Shown: positions 1 through 13,499, counted from the first letter of the stretch. The stretch is 64,000 nucleotides of DNA from Corinectria fuckeliana (GCA_019137255.1 WPDH01000088.1:62001-126000), one strand, 5' to 3'. Numbers and translations are program-made. Notes: generated by a model from the sequence alone, not told the origin.

Positions 1-18
1 ATCTCATCCACGCCCGCA

Positions 19-3000
19 ATGGATCCATTCACTGCCGTGACTGGCGCTGCTGGCCTAGTCTCCCTCGGCATCACCATCTGCGATGGGATTCTGACTTACT
101 GCCAAAACTATCGGATGCGAAGTGATGACCTACTCGTCCTCGGCCAACGCGCCGAGCAGCTGCGCACATTCCTCCGCCTGCTTGAAGAACGCCAACGGGG
201 AGGAGAAGCCACAGACCCAGCTCTGAAGACCGCAATCAACGAGTGCGTTGCTGCATGCGACCTTTGCTTACAGGAGTTCAACTCGTTTAGCACTAAGCAT
301 TCTCAACAACTGTCATCCTCAAGCCTGAAGAGCCACGGCAGGTCTGTGATTCGAAAGCTTCAGTATCCTTTCCAAAGGGACATGTTTGAGTTCTTCAAGC
401 AGCAGATGCATGAGTTTCATTTTGCCCTTTCCAACCAGGTCATCTTGATGAACTAGTAAGTAGGTGTAGGAGCGAGCTCAGAACGCGACAAACAACTAAC
501 TGCTCCAGTGACTTAACCAGCACCCTGCGACGTGACACTCTCTCCGAGACCAAGAAAATCACCTTGGCAATTTCTGCCCATGGGAGAGATCTCTCGCATC
601 GAGTTTTCGATGTAGCGCCAACAGTGACACAGAATGTAGATCTAAGGCTGACACGATTGGAAGCAAGTCTTCAGAGTCGCCTCCAAGGACTCGAGAACTT
701 GATCACCGGTTCCCTCAAAGATCATCAAAGAATGGAGCTCGACCAGTCCCTCACGTCAAGATCTCCTCGTTTGAACCAAGATGGCTTCGAAACTCCGGAC
801 CTTCTTCGTCATCCATCGGAGCAAGAAAGGTCGTCAGAAGCACTCGTTCCAGCTATTCATAGATGGGATTGCTACTAGACTTGGAAAGAAGACGAAGCCT
901 TCTTCTCAAAGTCCACTGCTGGACTTTGGTTGCGACTGTGCCACCGGCAACTCTGGAACCCATGCGAATACATGCGTCCAGTCGTTCCGGAACAAAACAA
1001 AGCGAACCCTTGTGGGGCAAATTAAGTTCTACAACTATGTCTTGAAGTACAAGATCGTGCTCCAATTCTCCTCGCGTTCATTTCCGCGAGACTTTGAGGT
1101 TTATCCCAACTTCACGATCCGCGCGACATGCATCTCTTCCCCAGCATTTGAACTTGCGCGGAACGCTGCGAATAAGGTTTCGGAACCATCAACACCAGAA
1201 GACCTGAGAAAAGAGCTTCAGGCTTGCCTAGTCAATATACGACGATCCTTCTTGAACGTGAGGCTTGGCCTACGGATGTTGACGAATCCGGCATGAATAT
1301 ACTGCTTGTATGAGACCACCAACCCTCTACCTGCATAAAGAAGCTAATCAAAAGTTTAGAGGGCCTGTGAAATATGCCCATCTTATTTGACACTCGAACG
1401 GGCAGCAGTCTTTTCACATTTTCTCAGGGAGCTCGTCGCTATGGGCGTCCCCATCAACGATGCCCCGGATCCGTACTCGTAAGTACAAGCATGCAGCACA
1501 GCGTGAAATGATGCAACAGCGGGCTATCTAACAGAAGTACCTACAGATTACCACTGACGCAAATACTGCACAGAGGGTTCTACAGCTATATAGACAGCCC
1601 CAACCCTAACCTGACATCTCTAGAAGTGATATCTAGAGGACTAGTAGAATGTGGCGCAGAGCTTATATTCGGCACCAATAGTCCCGTAGTTGGACTCGGC
1701 GGTCTATATTATCTCCCGCTTTATCGACGGAGGACAATAGGAATTGTCTGTCGTATGTTACTCCTCGCCCCCCCAAGAGTAGCGTATGCTAACGGCTTGG
1801 AAGCCCTAGAATATGGTCCTCTTTCCTGTGCAGTGCTTCAGGAGTCCGAGCCGGATGTGCGGCGACTGCTGTGCACATCACCCTTGAGTATTCTTGAAAA
1901 AGCCCCGGGAGGCGAAACACCTCTCCATCTTGCAGCTTCTTGGCCGAGGGGGATCAAGATCCTTCTAGAATTAGGGGGAGCCGATGCCGAGGAAATCGTT
2001 GATGCCAGGGTCAGGGATTGTTTCAGCTCGACTGCCCTTGACTATGCCATCAACTTGGGACAAGCTGAGTCTGCTCAATTGCTTCTCGCCGCAAATGCCA
2101 ACATAAATCTCGAGTCCGCAATTATGGACTCATATCCTATACAAGGTCCTGTCGTCGCGCAGTCGGATGAAATGATTTACTTCCTGAGTCAATCCTTGGC
2201 ACGTCGCAGAACAGAGCTCGCTTCCTTCGCCCGCAATTGGCTACCAGCCGACGAAGCATTTCGACTCCACTTGCACGGTCAGCATGTGCTTCAGGAAGAA
2301 GCTTTTGAGATTGTCGAGGCACTACAAAAGCGCCGGATCCCCCTTCTTTGGCGTGACGAAGTGATCAAGCCTGGCTCAATATACCATTCACCATTGATGA
2401 GCGTCAATCTAGCCGAAGCATTGTTCCAGGCCGGATTCGATCATACCAACGTTTTGTTGCAAGGCTTTTCGCCCTTGATGACGGTGAATTTCTCAAAGCT
2501 TAGCAATCGACGCGGCCTGGAAGGGATTCTAGATCTGGTTATCTGGTTCTTGAATCATGGCGCAGACCTTCGCTGTCCGATCCCTTTCGCTGCCTACGGT
2601 CCAGGAGCCCCGTTAGAATATGGGGATGAACGTCATATAACTCTCCATCGCATCGCCTACGAGACGGGAAGAGGCGCCCTTGGGACAAAAATCGGAAGCA
2701 AGGATAAGGCACACATTACTCAATTGTGCAACATTCTCAAGGACACCACTGCCGAGTCTTGCAATTGTTACTGCGGGGGTCGGAGGTGCTCACCCGCTTC
2801 ACTGTTCGCCCGAGGTATATGGGTAAACATACAGTTCGATCAGATCTCCGAGGCCCCTCAATTGAAGTGGTTTAGTGGGCTTTTGCGCTCTATGGTGACG
2901 CTGATACAGCTTGTCGTGTCATCGGGAAAGGTGCCACCGGGGGTTATCACGGACATAATCCGCGTGTCCACTTTTGAACGTCTTAACATGAAGCACACAT

Positions 3001-3311
3001 GCTGTACCTGGAACCGGTCTCACGAGTCGCCGACTTGGGCGATCCTCGAGGGCACGTCCGAAATGGTGCATGTCATGGACCCCAAGGAGATTGCGGAGAT
3101 TCAAGAAGAGGACCGCTACTCGGCGGCACTTTTGGATGAATTGGTCGAGGAATTCGATGCCATGTTTGATGAGCTCGACCAGCCATTTGACGAGTTCTTC
3201 CTCGGCTATTGGTGGGACAGGATGAATGAGGAAGAGGAGGAAGAGGAGGAATCGACACCCGAGGACAGAGAGGCTATTCAGGAGATGGGTGTTATTCTTG
3301 AGGATGAGTAG
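19..3311 (+). CDS. Ankyrin-repeat protein with fungal NLR-like N-terminal domain, reading frame disrupted
   Basis: The N-terminus (MDPFTAVTGAAGLVSLGIT) is the type found on fungal NLR and ankyrin proteins. The C-terminal exon carries ankyrin repeats (GGETPLHLAAS, STALDYAINLGQAESAQLLL) and a Cys-rich block (CNCYCGGRRC) known from this fungal family. Exons I can support: 19-455, 509 to about 780-880, about 890-1250, 1251-1307, 1360-1478 and 1535-3311. The introns at 456-508, 1308-1359 and 1479-1534 have good donors and branch sites and keep phase. Two joins do not work: coding potential leaves frame 0 somewhere in 780-890 (an unrecognised intron is possible) and returns to frame 0 near 1250 with no room for an intron, which looks like a small indel. 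The gene is therefore a possible pseudogene or contains assembly errors. A role in allorecognition or innate sensing is only an inference from the architecture. Confidence 0.6.
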
Positions 3312-4605
3312 GTAGACAGTCATTGGATTGGACCCTCGGGTGAATTGGGAAGCCGTAAGAGATGGTTACGGACTAAGCAATGGAAACGGCAGGGCGGAAT
3401 ACAGGGAAGAACCCGAGCTTTTGACTTGCAAGTCACAAGACAACCCACGCTTCGGATGTGCCTCTTTAGTGATAAACGGGATCGGCAGTAATGATGCGAG
3501 AAAGGACAAAAGCGTTCGTCTTTGGAGCTAGGGAGAGTTGTGGGGGAGCCAATACGGCGGCCCCCACGCTACTATCCGTCTGCTTTCCAGTGTCAGCTCA
3601 TGGTAGTTAAGCTAGGACGTAGTGAGACAGGTACTAACAACTATCTAGACTACAACCCCCAAGAACTGTATCCACTGCGAATTCCCATTTCCTTGCTGCC
3701 ATTGCTAGCTTCGTCGTATATCAAGAGACATTGTTCATGGATACTGGTAGATTGAGTCCATGACTGATTGTAGGCAGTTGTCCCCCATGTCCCCTAGATC
3801 GAAAGAACAATCCAGGCAGACGTACAGCCGTTCCAAGCACGCAACCGTCAGGCCATGCCGCCAGGCATTAGACTAGCTTCGCAGTCCGAAGAATACTGCA
3901 ACCTACATGTTCAAGCCATCGGCATCGCGAGGTCGGATCAAGCACACCCTCTTCGTGACGATATATGCACCCAACCTGCACCCCCCGGGATTTTCTTGCA
4001 TGTGAAAGAACGGCTATGCACAGAGGTCGAATATCCCCCTTTTCATCCCAAAGCCTGAACAGGTGTAGTCCAAGTAAGTAAGTAAGTAAGCTGCCTTCCA
4101 GGTTGGCATCATCATCCCGCGTCTCGCATCCACATCACGTGAAAACGGCATACTTAGGCAGCCAAGGTCGCCTATCGGGTCGCCTACCGGCACCGGCACA
4201 TGTAACCACTGTAAGCCAACGCCATCTCCGCTGTAGCCTCTGCTGCTAGAGCATCGGACGCTCCAAACTCCAACCACCAAATCCACACATCGCCAACGTC
4301 CATCCTGCATCCACCCGCAACGCCCGCGCTCCCATTGCGACAGCCTCTCCCATCTCCGTCTCACTATAGGCCTCGCCTTGCTTCCAGTCTAGCTCCGCGA
4401 CAGCTAATCTGCTTCGTCCAAGGACCCACCGTCGACGCCTGCGTTATCGGTTTATCTTGCCTCCGCTCGTATTCTCCTCCTCTTCCTACCTCCCCCCCTG
4501 GTGCTCAATCACAGCTTCAACCTCCACCTCCCTCGTCAACCCGGCCGAGCTCGCCTTATCGCGATTCGACAACCCGCGTATGATGCGACTCGCTCGATAG
4601 TCGCC
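3312..4605. other. Intergenic region between the ankyrin gene and the DENND11-like gene
   Basis: I see no supportable gene. It holds a short tandem (TAAG)n tract near 4070-4090 and a pyrimidine-rich stretch from about 4330 onward that fits a fungal promoter and 5' leader for the gene starting at 4606. Small ORFs here have no recognisable motifs. Confidence 0.6.
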
Positions 4606-6591
4606 ATGGCCTCCTCCCGCAGAGGACAACCCTCCCTGTCCGTCCGCATGCCCTCCAACCCCCCGCCCCCCGACCGGCCTCCGATCGCCGCCCTCTTCCT
4701 CATCCACTTCGACGTCAAGGCTGGCTACACCATCGTCTGGAAGCAGTCTGCCCCCGGCGTCGAACTCGAGGGCCTCGTCGAGTACAAGTCTCTACCCTCC
4801 GGGCTACACACCGTCTCCAACGACCTCATCTACTTCGTCCACGATGGCGGCCACGCCGGCCTCAGCGCCTTCATCAACATGCCTTGCGATGAGGAGGAGG
4901 CCCGTCATGCCAGGATGATTGCTGTCGGAGTCTTGGTCCCTCTGAGCTACGGCCGTTTGGGTCGCGCGTGGAGGCATGCCGACGTATTGAAGGGCATGGC
5001 TGCGTATGTCTCCCTCGGTCACATCTCACTCGCATAACTGCCAAGACTGACAATTGTCACACAGCAAACTCGCCGAGGATCGCAAGGACACCGGCATACT
5101 CGAAGACTACTGGACCGCAAACAAGGAGAAGCCTGGCCAACCCCACCGCCGTCTCTCGGGAGAGACGCCTGTGAGCTCGCCTTTAGTCCCCTCCCAGACC
5201 CTGGGCCGCAACGGTCACACCCGCAACCGTTCCGCGTCCGACGTCACCTCCGTGGTTCCCGCCGGCCACCGGCTCTCCCCGTATCATCCCGCCTGGAGCC
5301 TCACCAGCCTGTTGGATCAATTCGGCCCTCTCATTTTCCCTATCCACCGCGCCGCCTTGTTACGGAAGCGCATCTTAATTTCCTGTCATGCCCCGGTCCA
5401 CGAGATCTGTGATTTTGGTAAGCCACCAGCCCGCGTCACCGTCTTCAAGGTAGTCGTGTATCTAACCTATGCCTAGTATATGACATCTCTGTCCTCTCAA
5501 ATATTCCCCTTTCTGTCATGGACATACTGCCCAATTCGTCATCAACCCAGCGCCTAAGGCCGCTCTTCTCGATTGGTGTCCACGATATCCCTTTCCTCAT
5601 GGAGGACTTTGAGGCATCCAAGCGCGAGCGCAGCACCGAGGACGCTGTGGACGACGAGGCCGGCTCTGGTTGGATCGCCTGTACCACCGACAGTATCCTG
5701 GCCATGAAAGATACCCTGTGGGACATGCTAGTCACCATCCCCCCCAACTACTCCTCTAATGCTGCGGAACGAGTTTGGCCCCTCGTAGAATACCCTCGTG
5801 GTCAGCCCGTCAAGGCCACCCAGCGCGATCTCCGCCGCTTCACCTCGCTGAAGAACGGCCTCGAGCGTCTTTCCATCGCTGGCGCCAATACCTGCCCTGC
5901 CCCAGAGTCCCCCCTCTCGGATACTACGCCGGTGCGCCTCTCCAGCCAGTCGGCCCGTGTAGTCCGGGACCCCCGCGACGACGCCGTCGAGCAAATTGTC
6001 GAGCCCCTGACGTGGACCGCGCTCGCTTACAACGGCTACATGTGGTGGGCTAGCGCCGGCGAGCAGCTCCGCTCCGAGGAGCAAGAAGAGGCAACCCGGG
6101 ATGCCGCCCTTCTCGCCGAGATGGAACCTACCCCCATGTCCATGCCGCGGCCCTCGTCCCGTTCCGAGGCCCTCTCCGACTCCCTTTCTTCCCTGGCTGC
6201 CACTCGCCGCACCACCTCGGACGACACCAGCGAAGCTCGTCTCGAGCTCGCCACCATCGCCTACTTCCACCGCCTCACCACCCAAATCATTTCTGTCCTT
6301 GGCGACCTCGCTGACAGCCAGGATGGGGCCTACACCGACGCCGACGACGACGAGGACTCCTCTCAGCCTTCCTCTGCTGCCGAAAACGCCCCTTTACATC
6401 TAGGGCACGGCGACCTAGACGCCGACGGCGACGTCATCCGCGTCGACAGCCGCGCCGTGGAGAATATGGGGCTCGACGTCTGGAGCAACTCCGACGCCCA
6501 CTTCGTTCACGAGCTCGCTACCCAGTACTTTGGACGACCTGCCCGTATCGAGAGCAAGGGCGTCGAGGTGTGCGGCGTGAGGGTGTGCTGA
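4606..6591 (+). CDS. DENND11/LCHN-like (DUF2347) protein
   Basis: Three exons, 4606-5003, 5065-5417 and 5477-6591, give 621 codons plus stop. The introns start GTATGT and GTAAGC and end ACAG and CTAG, and phases are consistent. The start at 4606 is chosen for its strong context (GCCATGGCC). The N-terminal region (FLIHFDVKAGYTIVWKQS, then LEGLVEYKSLPSG, then DLIYFVHDGGHAGLSAF and ARMIAVGVLVPLSYG) follows the conserved order of the DENND11/LCHN family, DENN-related proteins usually linked to Rab or membrane-traffic regulation. The centre is rich in Ser/Pro and acidic residues, as in fungal members. No membrane segment is obvious. Its biochemical activity is not established from this sequence. 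A more distant DENN or AVL9-type assignment is the alternative. Confidence 0.8.
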
Positions 6592-7295
6592 ACGATGTAT
6601 ATCAAGCCTTGTCATGTCACGTCTACGGTGAACGAGACGAAGCTGGACTTGCGTCTTGAAGATTTTGTACAAGCGGCAACGCAAGTCCCGGAGTACCCAA
6701 AAAACAGGTTTGCGGTATCAGAGGTTGGGTCCCAAATATGTGTGAACAAAAGACCGGCTCCTCTCAAAAGGCGCGACCGGGTTCGGCGCTGGAGTAGGGA
6801 TCAAGGCATCAAGGATAGCGGCGATTTTTATCAACTTTCTTGTCTTTCATTATGGCTCTTCCCTTGCCTACAACACGATATCGGTACCATGTAGTTTGAA
6901 CATTGTGGTTCCAACACTGGTCTGGGGGCCTCCCCGTCGCCAATTTCCCTTTCCCATGCTGTAGAAGAGAATAATATCAGATGCGAAAGAAACAGAACAA
7001 AAAAGGACAACCAGCGCAAGAGATAGACTGCAGCAGTTGTGATAGATGATGCCCTAAACACCCTGGAACTCCCAATCAAAATCCCTGTTGCGGCGCAGAG
7101 GATAACATGCAGACTGCGAAAAAATATTTGTCCCCGCGATGCCACTTTTCCCCTCCATTGCCTCCCTTGCCTGAGTGCCCATCAGAAACCTGTCAGCTTT
7201 GTTTGCAAAAAGAAGACGCTTGAGCGAACAAATACAAGACGAAGACCGAAGCCCGCGTCAAAACACCCCATCGGCTATGGGTGGGCTACAACCCG
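6592..7295. other. Convergent intergenic region between the DENND11-like gene and SEC63
   Basis: This lies between the 3' ends of two convergent genes and should hold both 3' UTRs. I see no gene or repeat. Confidence 0.6.
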
Positions 7296-9605
7296 CTATG
7301 ACTCGTCCTCGGTATCCGTGTTCGTCGCGCTGGTGTCGTCCTCTTCCTCCTCAGTACCGCTCTCATCATCCGAGTCATCGTCGTTACGGCGGGGCTTGGG
7401 GGCCTGGCCGGTCTTCAATGCTTGCATCTGGCCAGCAAGAGTATCTACAATGAAGTTAGCATCAAATCATTCGATAGGAAAATTGTGGGAAGAAACTCAC
7501 CCTCATCGGGCTCGCTGATGTCGTCCTCAGCCTGCATTGCCGCAGCTTTGCTAGCCTCCTCGACAACCAGAGTAACTTCCATCTTGGTATCAAAGCCAAC
7601 ATACGCGTCGCAGACAACATGTAGCACAAATGTGTAGTGGCCAGCTTGGGGGGGCGCGGCAAACTGGGCCTTGAGAGTCTGCATCTTGAAGGTAGGGTTG
7701 CCCTTGTCGTCGACAATGGGCTGATCGAACTTGGCAAAGGCGAAGGGGGGGACAGCCATCTTGCCTTGCTTGGAATCGCTAAGGAAGGCGTGCCACTTGG
7801 GGGAGGTCTCGCGGGCGTAGTGAGGGGCGAAGGTGAGAGGAGGCAGGACGACTTGTTCCTCGGCGGCAACAAGCTTGCCGTCAGGGCCCTTTACCATCTT
7901 CTTTCGACCACTAAGAGCCTCGAGGTCGTCCTCATCAGGGTCGAGATCCTCGAGATCCAACTCGTCGACGGCGGGGATGCTCTCAGTACCAGGGGGGATG
8001 AAGCGGCCCTTGATGACAAGGGTGACCAGGGAAGAAGGAATGATGAAGCGCTCGCCAGTAACCTTGAAAAAGGCCTTGGCCACGCGCAAGTAGGGGATCT
8101 GCTTAGCGACGGTGACGGCGGTTTCGTACTGCTTCTCGCTCAAAAGGCCTTGGCCGACAGCGAGCTCTCTCCGTTGGGCATCGGGGCGGTCCATGAATTG
8201 CTGGACAGACATGTGCGTCTTAGCGTCGCCCTCGACGGCGGCGACGACGGAGCTGGTGAAATGAGGGAGCTGGAGGAGGGGAGAGCCCTTGGGGGGGATG
8301 GCCTGGATCAAGTGCTGGCTGGCGTAAAAGGAGCCGACGATAGGACCAATATTACCGTAGGCGAGAGAGATGGCGGCGAAGGACTGGTTCAAAGCGCGAG
8401 CAATAGGAGCGACCTCGTACTTGGCCTTGGTGAGAGCAGCGTCGTCGAGCTCGATACGGCCAAGGTAAGCCCACAGCAAGGCAAGGGCCTTCCGGCGCAC
8501 GCCGTTGTCAAGGTCTTCGAGCTGCTCCTTGTCCTTGATCGACATGCCAGATGCAAAAGTGGTGGCCTCGTTCTCGGCAGTGATGCGCGACTCAATCTTT
8601 GACAGACCCGAGTCGGCCTTGTCGCCCTTGAACACATCCTCGAATTCTTTTCCAGTGCTTAGAGCAGTGATGATGCCGCCCTCCTCGATGCCCTCCTCGT
8701 ATTGTCGGAACAGATTGTTGGCGCTCTCCATCAGGACTCCCTCCTTCGACCGGCGCTTCGTACCGTACCACCACGAGCCGACGAGCCAGGGAAGCAGGAC
8801 GCCGAGAAGCATAGTGTACACGAGGACGATGTACTTGCCGTTGCCGTCGGAGATGATGAACTTGGGCAGAGCAATACCCATGCTAAAGCTCTGCTTGCCA
8901 TCAGGGTGGCCGTACTGGATGTAGTTGTTGCGGACGTCCTCGTCGGTCAGCGCTTGGTAGGCCTTGGTGAGTTCGACATAGTAGTCGTTGAGCGTTTCGA
9001 GGGTCTCGTTCTTGGAGGCGTCGGGTCGGGCCTTGTCGGGGTGGAACTTGACAGACAGTCTCTTGTAGTGGGACTTGATCTGCTTCTCGGTAGCGGACTA
9101 TGGATACGATTTTAGCTCAGGGACAGACAGGTCTGAGGAGATGCGCCAGCCGAAGAGTCGCAACCGATGGGGAGCTCTTACCTCCGAGATGCCCAGGATA
9201 TCATACGGGTTCCAGAGCTTGAGGACAGTGCGCTGGGTAACCACGATGAGGTAGACCATGCCGCCCATGAGAAGCCAGCCGGCCAGGGCGAAGATGGTTC
9301 GCTTGATCCGCCACTGCTTGCGCTTCTGGGTCGTCCTCAGCGCGCCGACGGTAGCGGCGTGCTCCGGCTTGTAGTCGGTCTGGATGCGCGGCGCGAGGGC
9401 ATCTTGGGCGGTGCTGGGGCGGAGGAGGGTGTAGGTGATGGGGATGGTGACGAGGCCGGTGAGGGTGAGGATGAAGACGGGGAAGAACTGGCCCTGTTGC
9501 GGGAGACGGGAGTTAGCATGAGTTGGCCTGCCGAGGAGAGACAAAGGCAACGGAGAGGCCACAGTTGTTACGCACCTGCTCGTCATACGAGTAGTCTGAA
9601 CTCAT
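7296..9605 (-). CDS. SEC63: Sec63, J-domain subunit of the ER protein translocon
   Basis: Four exons (9605-9576, 9493-9182, 9097-7501, 7444-7296) encode 695 residues; all junctions are GT-AG and in phase, with a 30-nt first exon. Membrane segments lie near residues 11-35, 75-95 and 205-228. A J domain with an HPD motif (KFHPDKA, about residue 133) sits between the second and third, so it faces the ER lumen as in known Sec63. It is followed by the Sec63/Brl region and a strongly acidic C-terminal tail (DDDSDDESGTEEEEDDT), known in the family as the Sec62-binding tail. Length and order match fungal Sec63. The protein recruits the Hsp70 BiP/Kar2 to the Sec61 channel for post-translational import. 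The neighbouring lipase gene is in the same direction but separately spaced, so they are independent genes. Confidence 0.96.
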
Positions 9606-10276
9606 CTCGACAACTGGGCGAGCTCAGAGCCGCTCGCAGAGAAGACCAAGCAAGCCGGGAAGGGGGAAATCAACAAGAAAGAGCAACGTCAAAAGAGTGT
9701 GGGCGAGTATGTGCGCGTGCTGTCCGGTTTCCTCGGTTGGGAGGGTTTGCGAAGTACAAAGTGTACAGCTCGATGTGGTGTAGAGTGTGTCCTGGAAATG
9801 TTACGGCCACGCAGCCCGTTCGCAGCGGTCGCTGGTGGTGGATCGGATTATCTGTCCATCCCCGCGCCGGCGCTCTTTGTTCCTTGGACGCGCCACCGTG
9901 TTCTCAGCGGGCAGCCTTTTTGTTTTAGCTCGCGCCCCCCACTGCATTAACTGACAGCCTGTCCATGCCTAATCAATTAATTACTGGCTCTTCGAGTTAT
10001 AGTTCACAAAAAGCCTCCGTGTTTATTCAGGATTGTGCATCTATAGGTATCAAAGGATAGTTTAAAGTAGTGGAACTCTTAGCAATGTCTCAGCGACAAC
10101 ATCTACCATGATCCTCCTCCCCCTTTGCTACCCAATGCTCCTACAACTATGCCCCGAATTCCGAGCCAACTACGAATCGATGATTCAGGTCTTATGCTTC
10201 CGCCAAACGCCAAACATGGACAATCGCCAACGACAGCAAGTGCCTCGAAGCACCTCAAACTATCAAAGTTGGCCCA
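9606..10276. other. SEC63 promoter and 3' flank of the patatin-like lipase gene
   Basis: About 670 bp between two minus-strand genes. It should contain the SEC63 promoter (right after 9605) and the lipase terminator. I see no gene in it. Confidence 0.55.
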
Positions 10277-12627
10277 TCAGTCACTCTTCTCACTCTTCTC
10301 ATCCACCAACGTCATCCCAAGTCCCGGGCCAGCCCCGTTCAGCTCTTCTACATCCGTCGTCTCATCTTCCGTCGTCTGCCCGTTGCCGATCCCATCGGCC
10401 ATTAAGTTCCGCAGGTCGTCGTCGCTCATGATGGTCTGGAGACTTCCCCTGCGCACCCACGGCCGCGACTCCCGCCGCCCCTGCTCCACGAGCCGCTCCA
10501 GCTTGAGCCGGTTGGCAACGAACTTGAGCTTCGGGAACGCGCTCTGTCGCCCCTCGTGGATCATGCGGGCCAGCGTCGGAGGATCCGGGTCCGACAGGAT
10601 GTGCCAGAAATCGGACGGGAGTGACTTGGGCCAGATGGTGATTGTGCCGCTGAACTGCTGCAGCCAAAGCATGCTCCAGTCCTGTCCCAGCGGCCGCGGT
10701 AGCAGCTCTGCGTGTCTGATGAACTTGAGCCACTTGTTCATGTCCAGCTTGAGATATTGCTCAAATGCCGACATGAGATACCCGCCTCGCCATCCTCGCC
10801 CCTTGCGATGAGTCACCGGATGGCCTACCGACCCTCGAGACGAGAAGAAGAAGAGGTTGATGTGCGGGTTGACCTGGCTGACAATGGTAAAGTTGACGTT
10901 GAAGTGCGTGTTGAGAGCTTTGATGGGAATGTCAGTCCGTAGACTGCCATCCTTCCATTTGTGTCCAAACGAGTATGGTACTAGGGTCCCATCTCGCGTC
11001 TTCATCATCAGAACCACGGGGTTCAGGATGCCAGGCACCGCCGCCGATGCCAACACGGCCGACCAGATGACGCAGTCCGGGCTGGTCAGGTAGTTGCAAA
11101 GGATCGTAGGCGAATGCGGGTCTGCTGGGACACATGTCACATTGAGAATGCGCCCAGTCCGCTCATATGCCTCCCGGAAGGTCATTGAGCCCCGTGTCCA
11201 CCAACTGCACCGTTGAGCCCAGTCCACCGAGTCGAATCGGGCGCCCGTCTTCCACCACCGAGGAATCCAGACAGTGAAAGACTCGCCGCAGGCGTTGATA
11301 CGTTCTGCCAAAGCCGGGACCAAGAGCGCCTTCAGTTCATCGTTTGTGCGGGTAGCAACCAAGGCAGCGACCAGCGCACCACCACTGGTTCCAGTAATGA
11401 CATCGGGTAGGAGATCCTCGTCTAAGAGCGCCTTGACAACTCCAGCGTGGTAGTATGCAAATGCTGCACCTCCGGATAAGCAGAGGGCTGTTCGTCCGTA
11501 GTTTGCATAGACGTGTTTGAAGAGAACTCGCTTTTGTTCCATCTCCAGCTGTTGGGTCCTGATCAGAAACTTCAAGCTCCTTTCCACTATACCAGTGTTA
11601 GTTTGGCCATTCTACCATAATCAAGTGGCAGAAAATGAGACTCACCCTCGTCGATGAAGTTCTGGACCAGGTTCTTCGTCCCGTAGTACGTCTGGCTGTA
11701 CAATCTCGAGTTCTCGACGCCAACAAAGTTATTCTTGACGCAAGCCTCGATCAAGGCTTTCAATTCTTCCATCGCTTTTCCTCCATCGCCTTTCCGGCCT
11801 TTGGTTTCTTGCTCCTCTGCGAGAGCTCTCGTCTTTCTCATTTGCTCCCACACTCTGCGCACCGTCTTCGAGTCGTAGTATGCGAAGTCGTTCTCCTCCT
11901 TCCAGTTTTGTCGACCCAGGTAGCCGTCCAGCTCCTTCGCAGCAGCCGTCCAATCGCGGTAGTCTGATGTCTTGCGCATGTTGTGTCGTAGCTGTTGACG
12001 CTGGCCTCGCCAGGTGAAGAAGTGCTCAAAGACCCAGATGTACAGCCTCGTCGAGAGATACGCCACCGCCAGGCCGGCGAGCCACGCGAAGACGAAGAAT
12101 AGCAGCGGCCATTTCAAGAGTTGATAGAGGTATCCCTCGCGAGTTTCATCCTTGGTTCGGGTACCCAGCAGGCCCTCGACGGCTCCCTTGCCATCGCCGC
12201 CCTTCCTGTATTTCTTCTTCTTCTTGGACCCCCGCTTGTTGCGGTAAACCCTCGCATTCACAGGCGCCCAGTCATGCTGCGCCGTGATGAATGTTCCTTG
12301 AGCCGGCGTCTGCTGCGCCGGCAAGTCGCCAGATGCGGCGTTCGCCGCGGCTGTAACGGCGGCGACATCGGTCTCGAGGCCGGATTCGGCCTGGGACGGC
12401 CTCTTAGTTAAGCCGTGGGAGCCGGGACTGCGCGGCGACCGGGAGCCCGACTCGTCGACGGGGCTTTGCAGAGGATCCGGCGCCTGCAGAGCTTTCTCGA
12501 AGGCTTCGAGATCGCGCGCATTGACGAATTCATAGTCGCCGTCCGGAAGCTCTGATGGCTTGAAGGCCTCGGGCGGAAAGCCGTAGTCAGGATTGGGAGG
12601 GAACAAAGATGCGTATAGCTTCGACAT
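10277..12627 (-). CDS. Patatin-like phospholipase/triacylglycerol lipase domain protein (membrane anchored)
   Basis: Two exons (12627-11646 and 11586-10277) encode 763 residues; the intron has a GTGAGT donor and an ACTAAC branch site. I chose the ATG at 12627 (MSKLYASLFPPNPDYGF) because upstream in-frame sequence has only a TTG. A low-complexity N-terminal third with a Lys-rich stretch (GSKKKKKYRKG) precedes a hydrophobic segment (WPLLFFVFAWLAGLAVAYL). The patatin domain follows, with an oxyanion loop (LSGGAAFAYYHAGVV), a nucleophile elbow (GTSGG) and the catalytic Asp in DGSLRTDIP. This Ser-Asp dyad is typical of the fungal PLPL/Tgl3-5 group, which hydrolyses triacylglycerol or phospholipid on ER and lipid-droplet membranes. 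Substrate preference cannot be read from the sequence. The C-terminal tail is acidic and Ser-rich. Confidence 0.92.
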
Positions 12628-13367
12628 GATGGGCGAATCACGGAAGGCCTCCCTTCTCCATGTCTGGATTCGAGGAGAGAGCAAGAGGAGGATGCGAGAT
12701 TGACCCGCGAGCAGCAAAGGGGGAATAAATTTCTCTTGATCGGAGTGCTGTTAGGTTGCCCCGTGATGCGACAACGTGCCAAAGTGGAATGACGTCGCTT
12801 TTCGTTGGGGTAAAGTACCCTCTGGGGCTGACAGGGTGCAATGGTACAACAGCGGTACAGTGGATCGCACCCCCCGGCCAATAGGGCTCCGCCGGCATCT
12901 TGCGGAGGTTCATCGTGGCGGATCCGGGACGGATCGCTCTTCAATTCCGAAGGTCCAGACTGCAACTCAAGACATGCCTAACGTGTGATTGCGGCCATAG
13001 GGATTGGTCCAGCTGACGGATAGACCGGGGAATATTCTCGATTTATGTTTGTCCTCTCAGCTCAAATGGATCATGGGTGCAGTGCCTACCCGTTCCCTAA
13101 TATCCTGCCATCGTGCTCATGACCCCGGGTCTGAAAACAGGCCCCCCCTCGTCTTCCCCATTTAGCATCTTCGCCGAAACCCTCAGGGGCCATTTCCCAA
13201 CAGACAGATCGGCTATTACCATGGTATTGTAGAATTTGCACGACCAAAAGTTCGCCTAAGGAGAAGTCTGAACTTCAAAAACAGCGGGTGACCACACATC
13301 CCTCCCCGTCCTGCAACCTGCACACTGGTATAGTCCTCTGCAGCTCCCTCTCCGTACTTTGCCCTCC
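12628..13367. other. Lipase promoter and SAR1 3' flank
   Basis: About 740 bp upstream of the lipase start and downstream of the SAR1 stop. No gene is supported here. Confidence 0.55.
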
Positions 13368-13467
13368 TTAAACGTACTGCGACAACCAGCGTATGCCGTC
13401 GCCGTAGCCTTGTCGCATCACCACTGAGCACATGAACAGCTCGAGCGGTCGAATGCCCTCCAGCTGG

Positions 13468-13499
<32 letters not shown>

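Noticed and set aside
7637..8602. 321-codon plus-strand frame opposite SEC63
   Set aside because: Antisense shadow of the highly biased SEC63 coding sequence.
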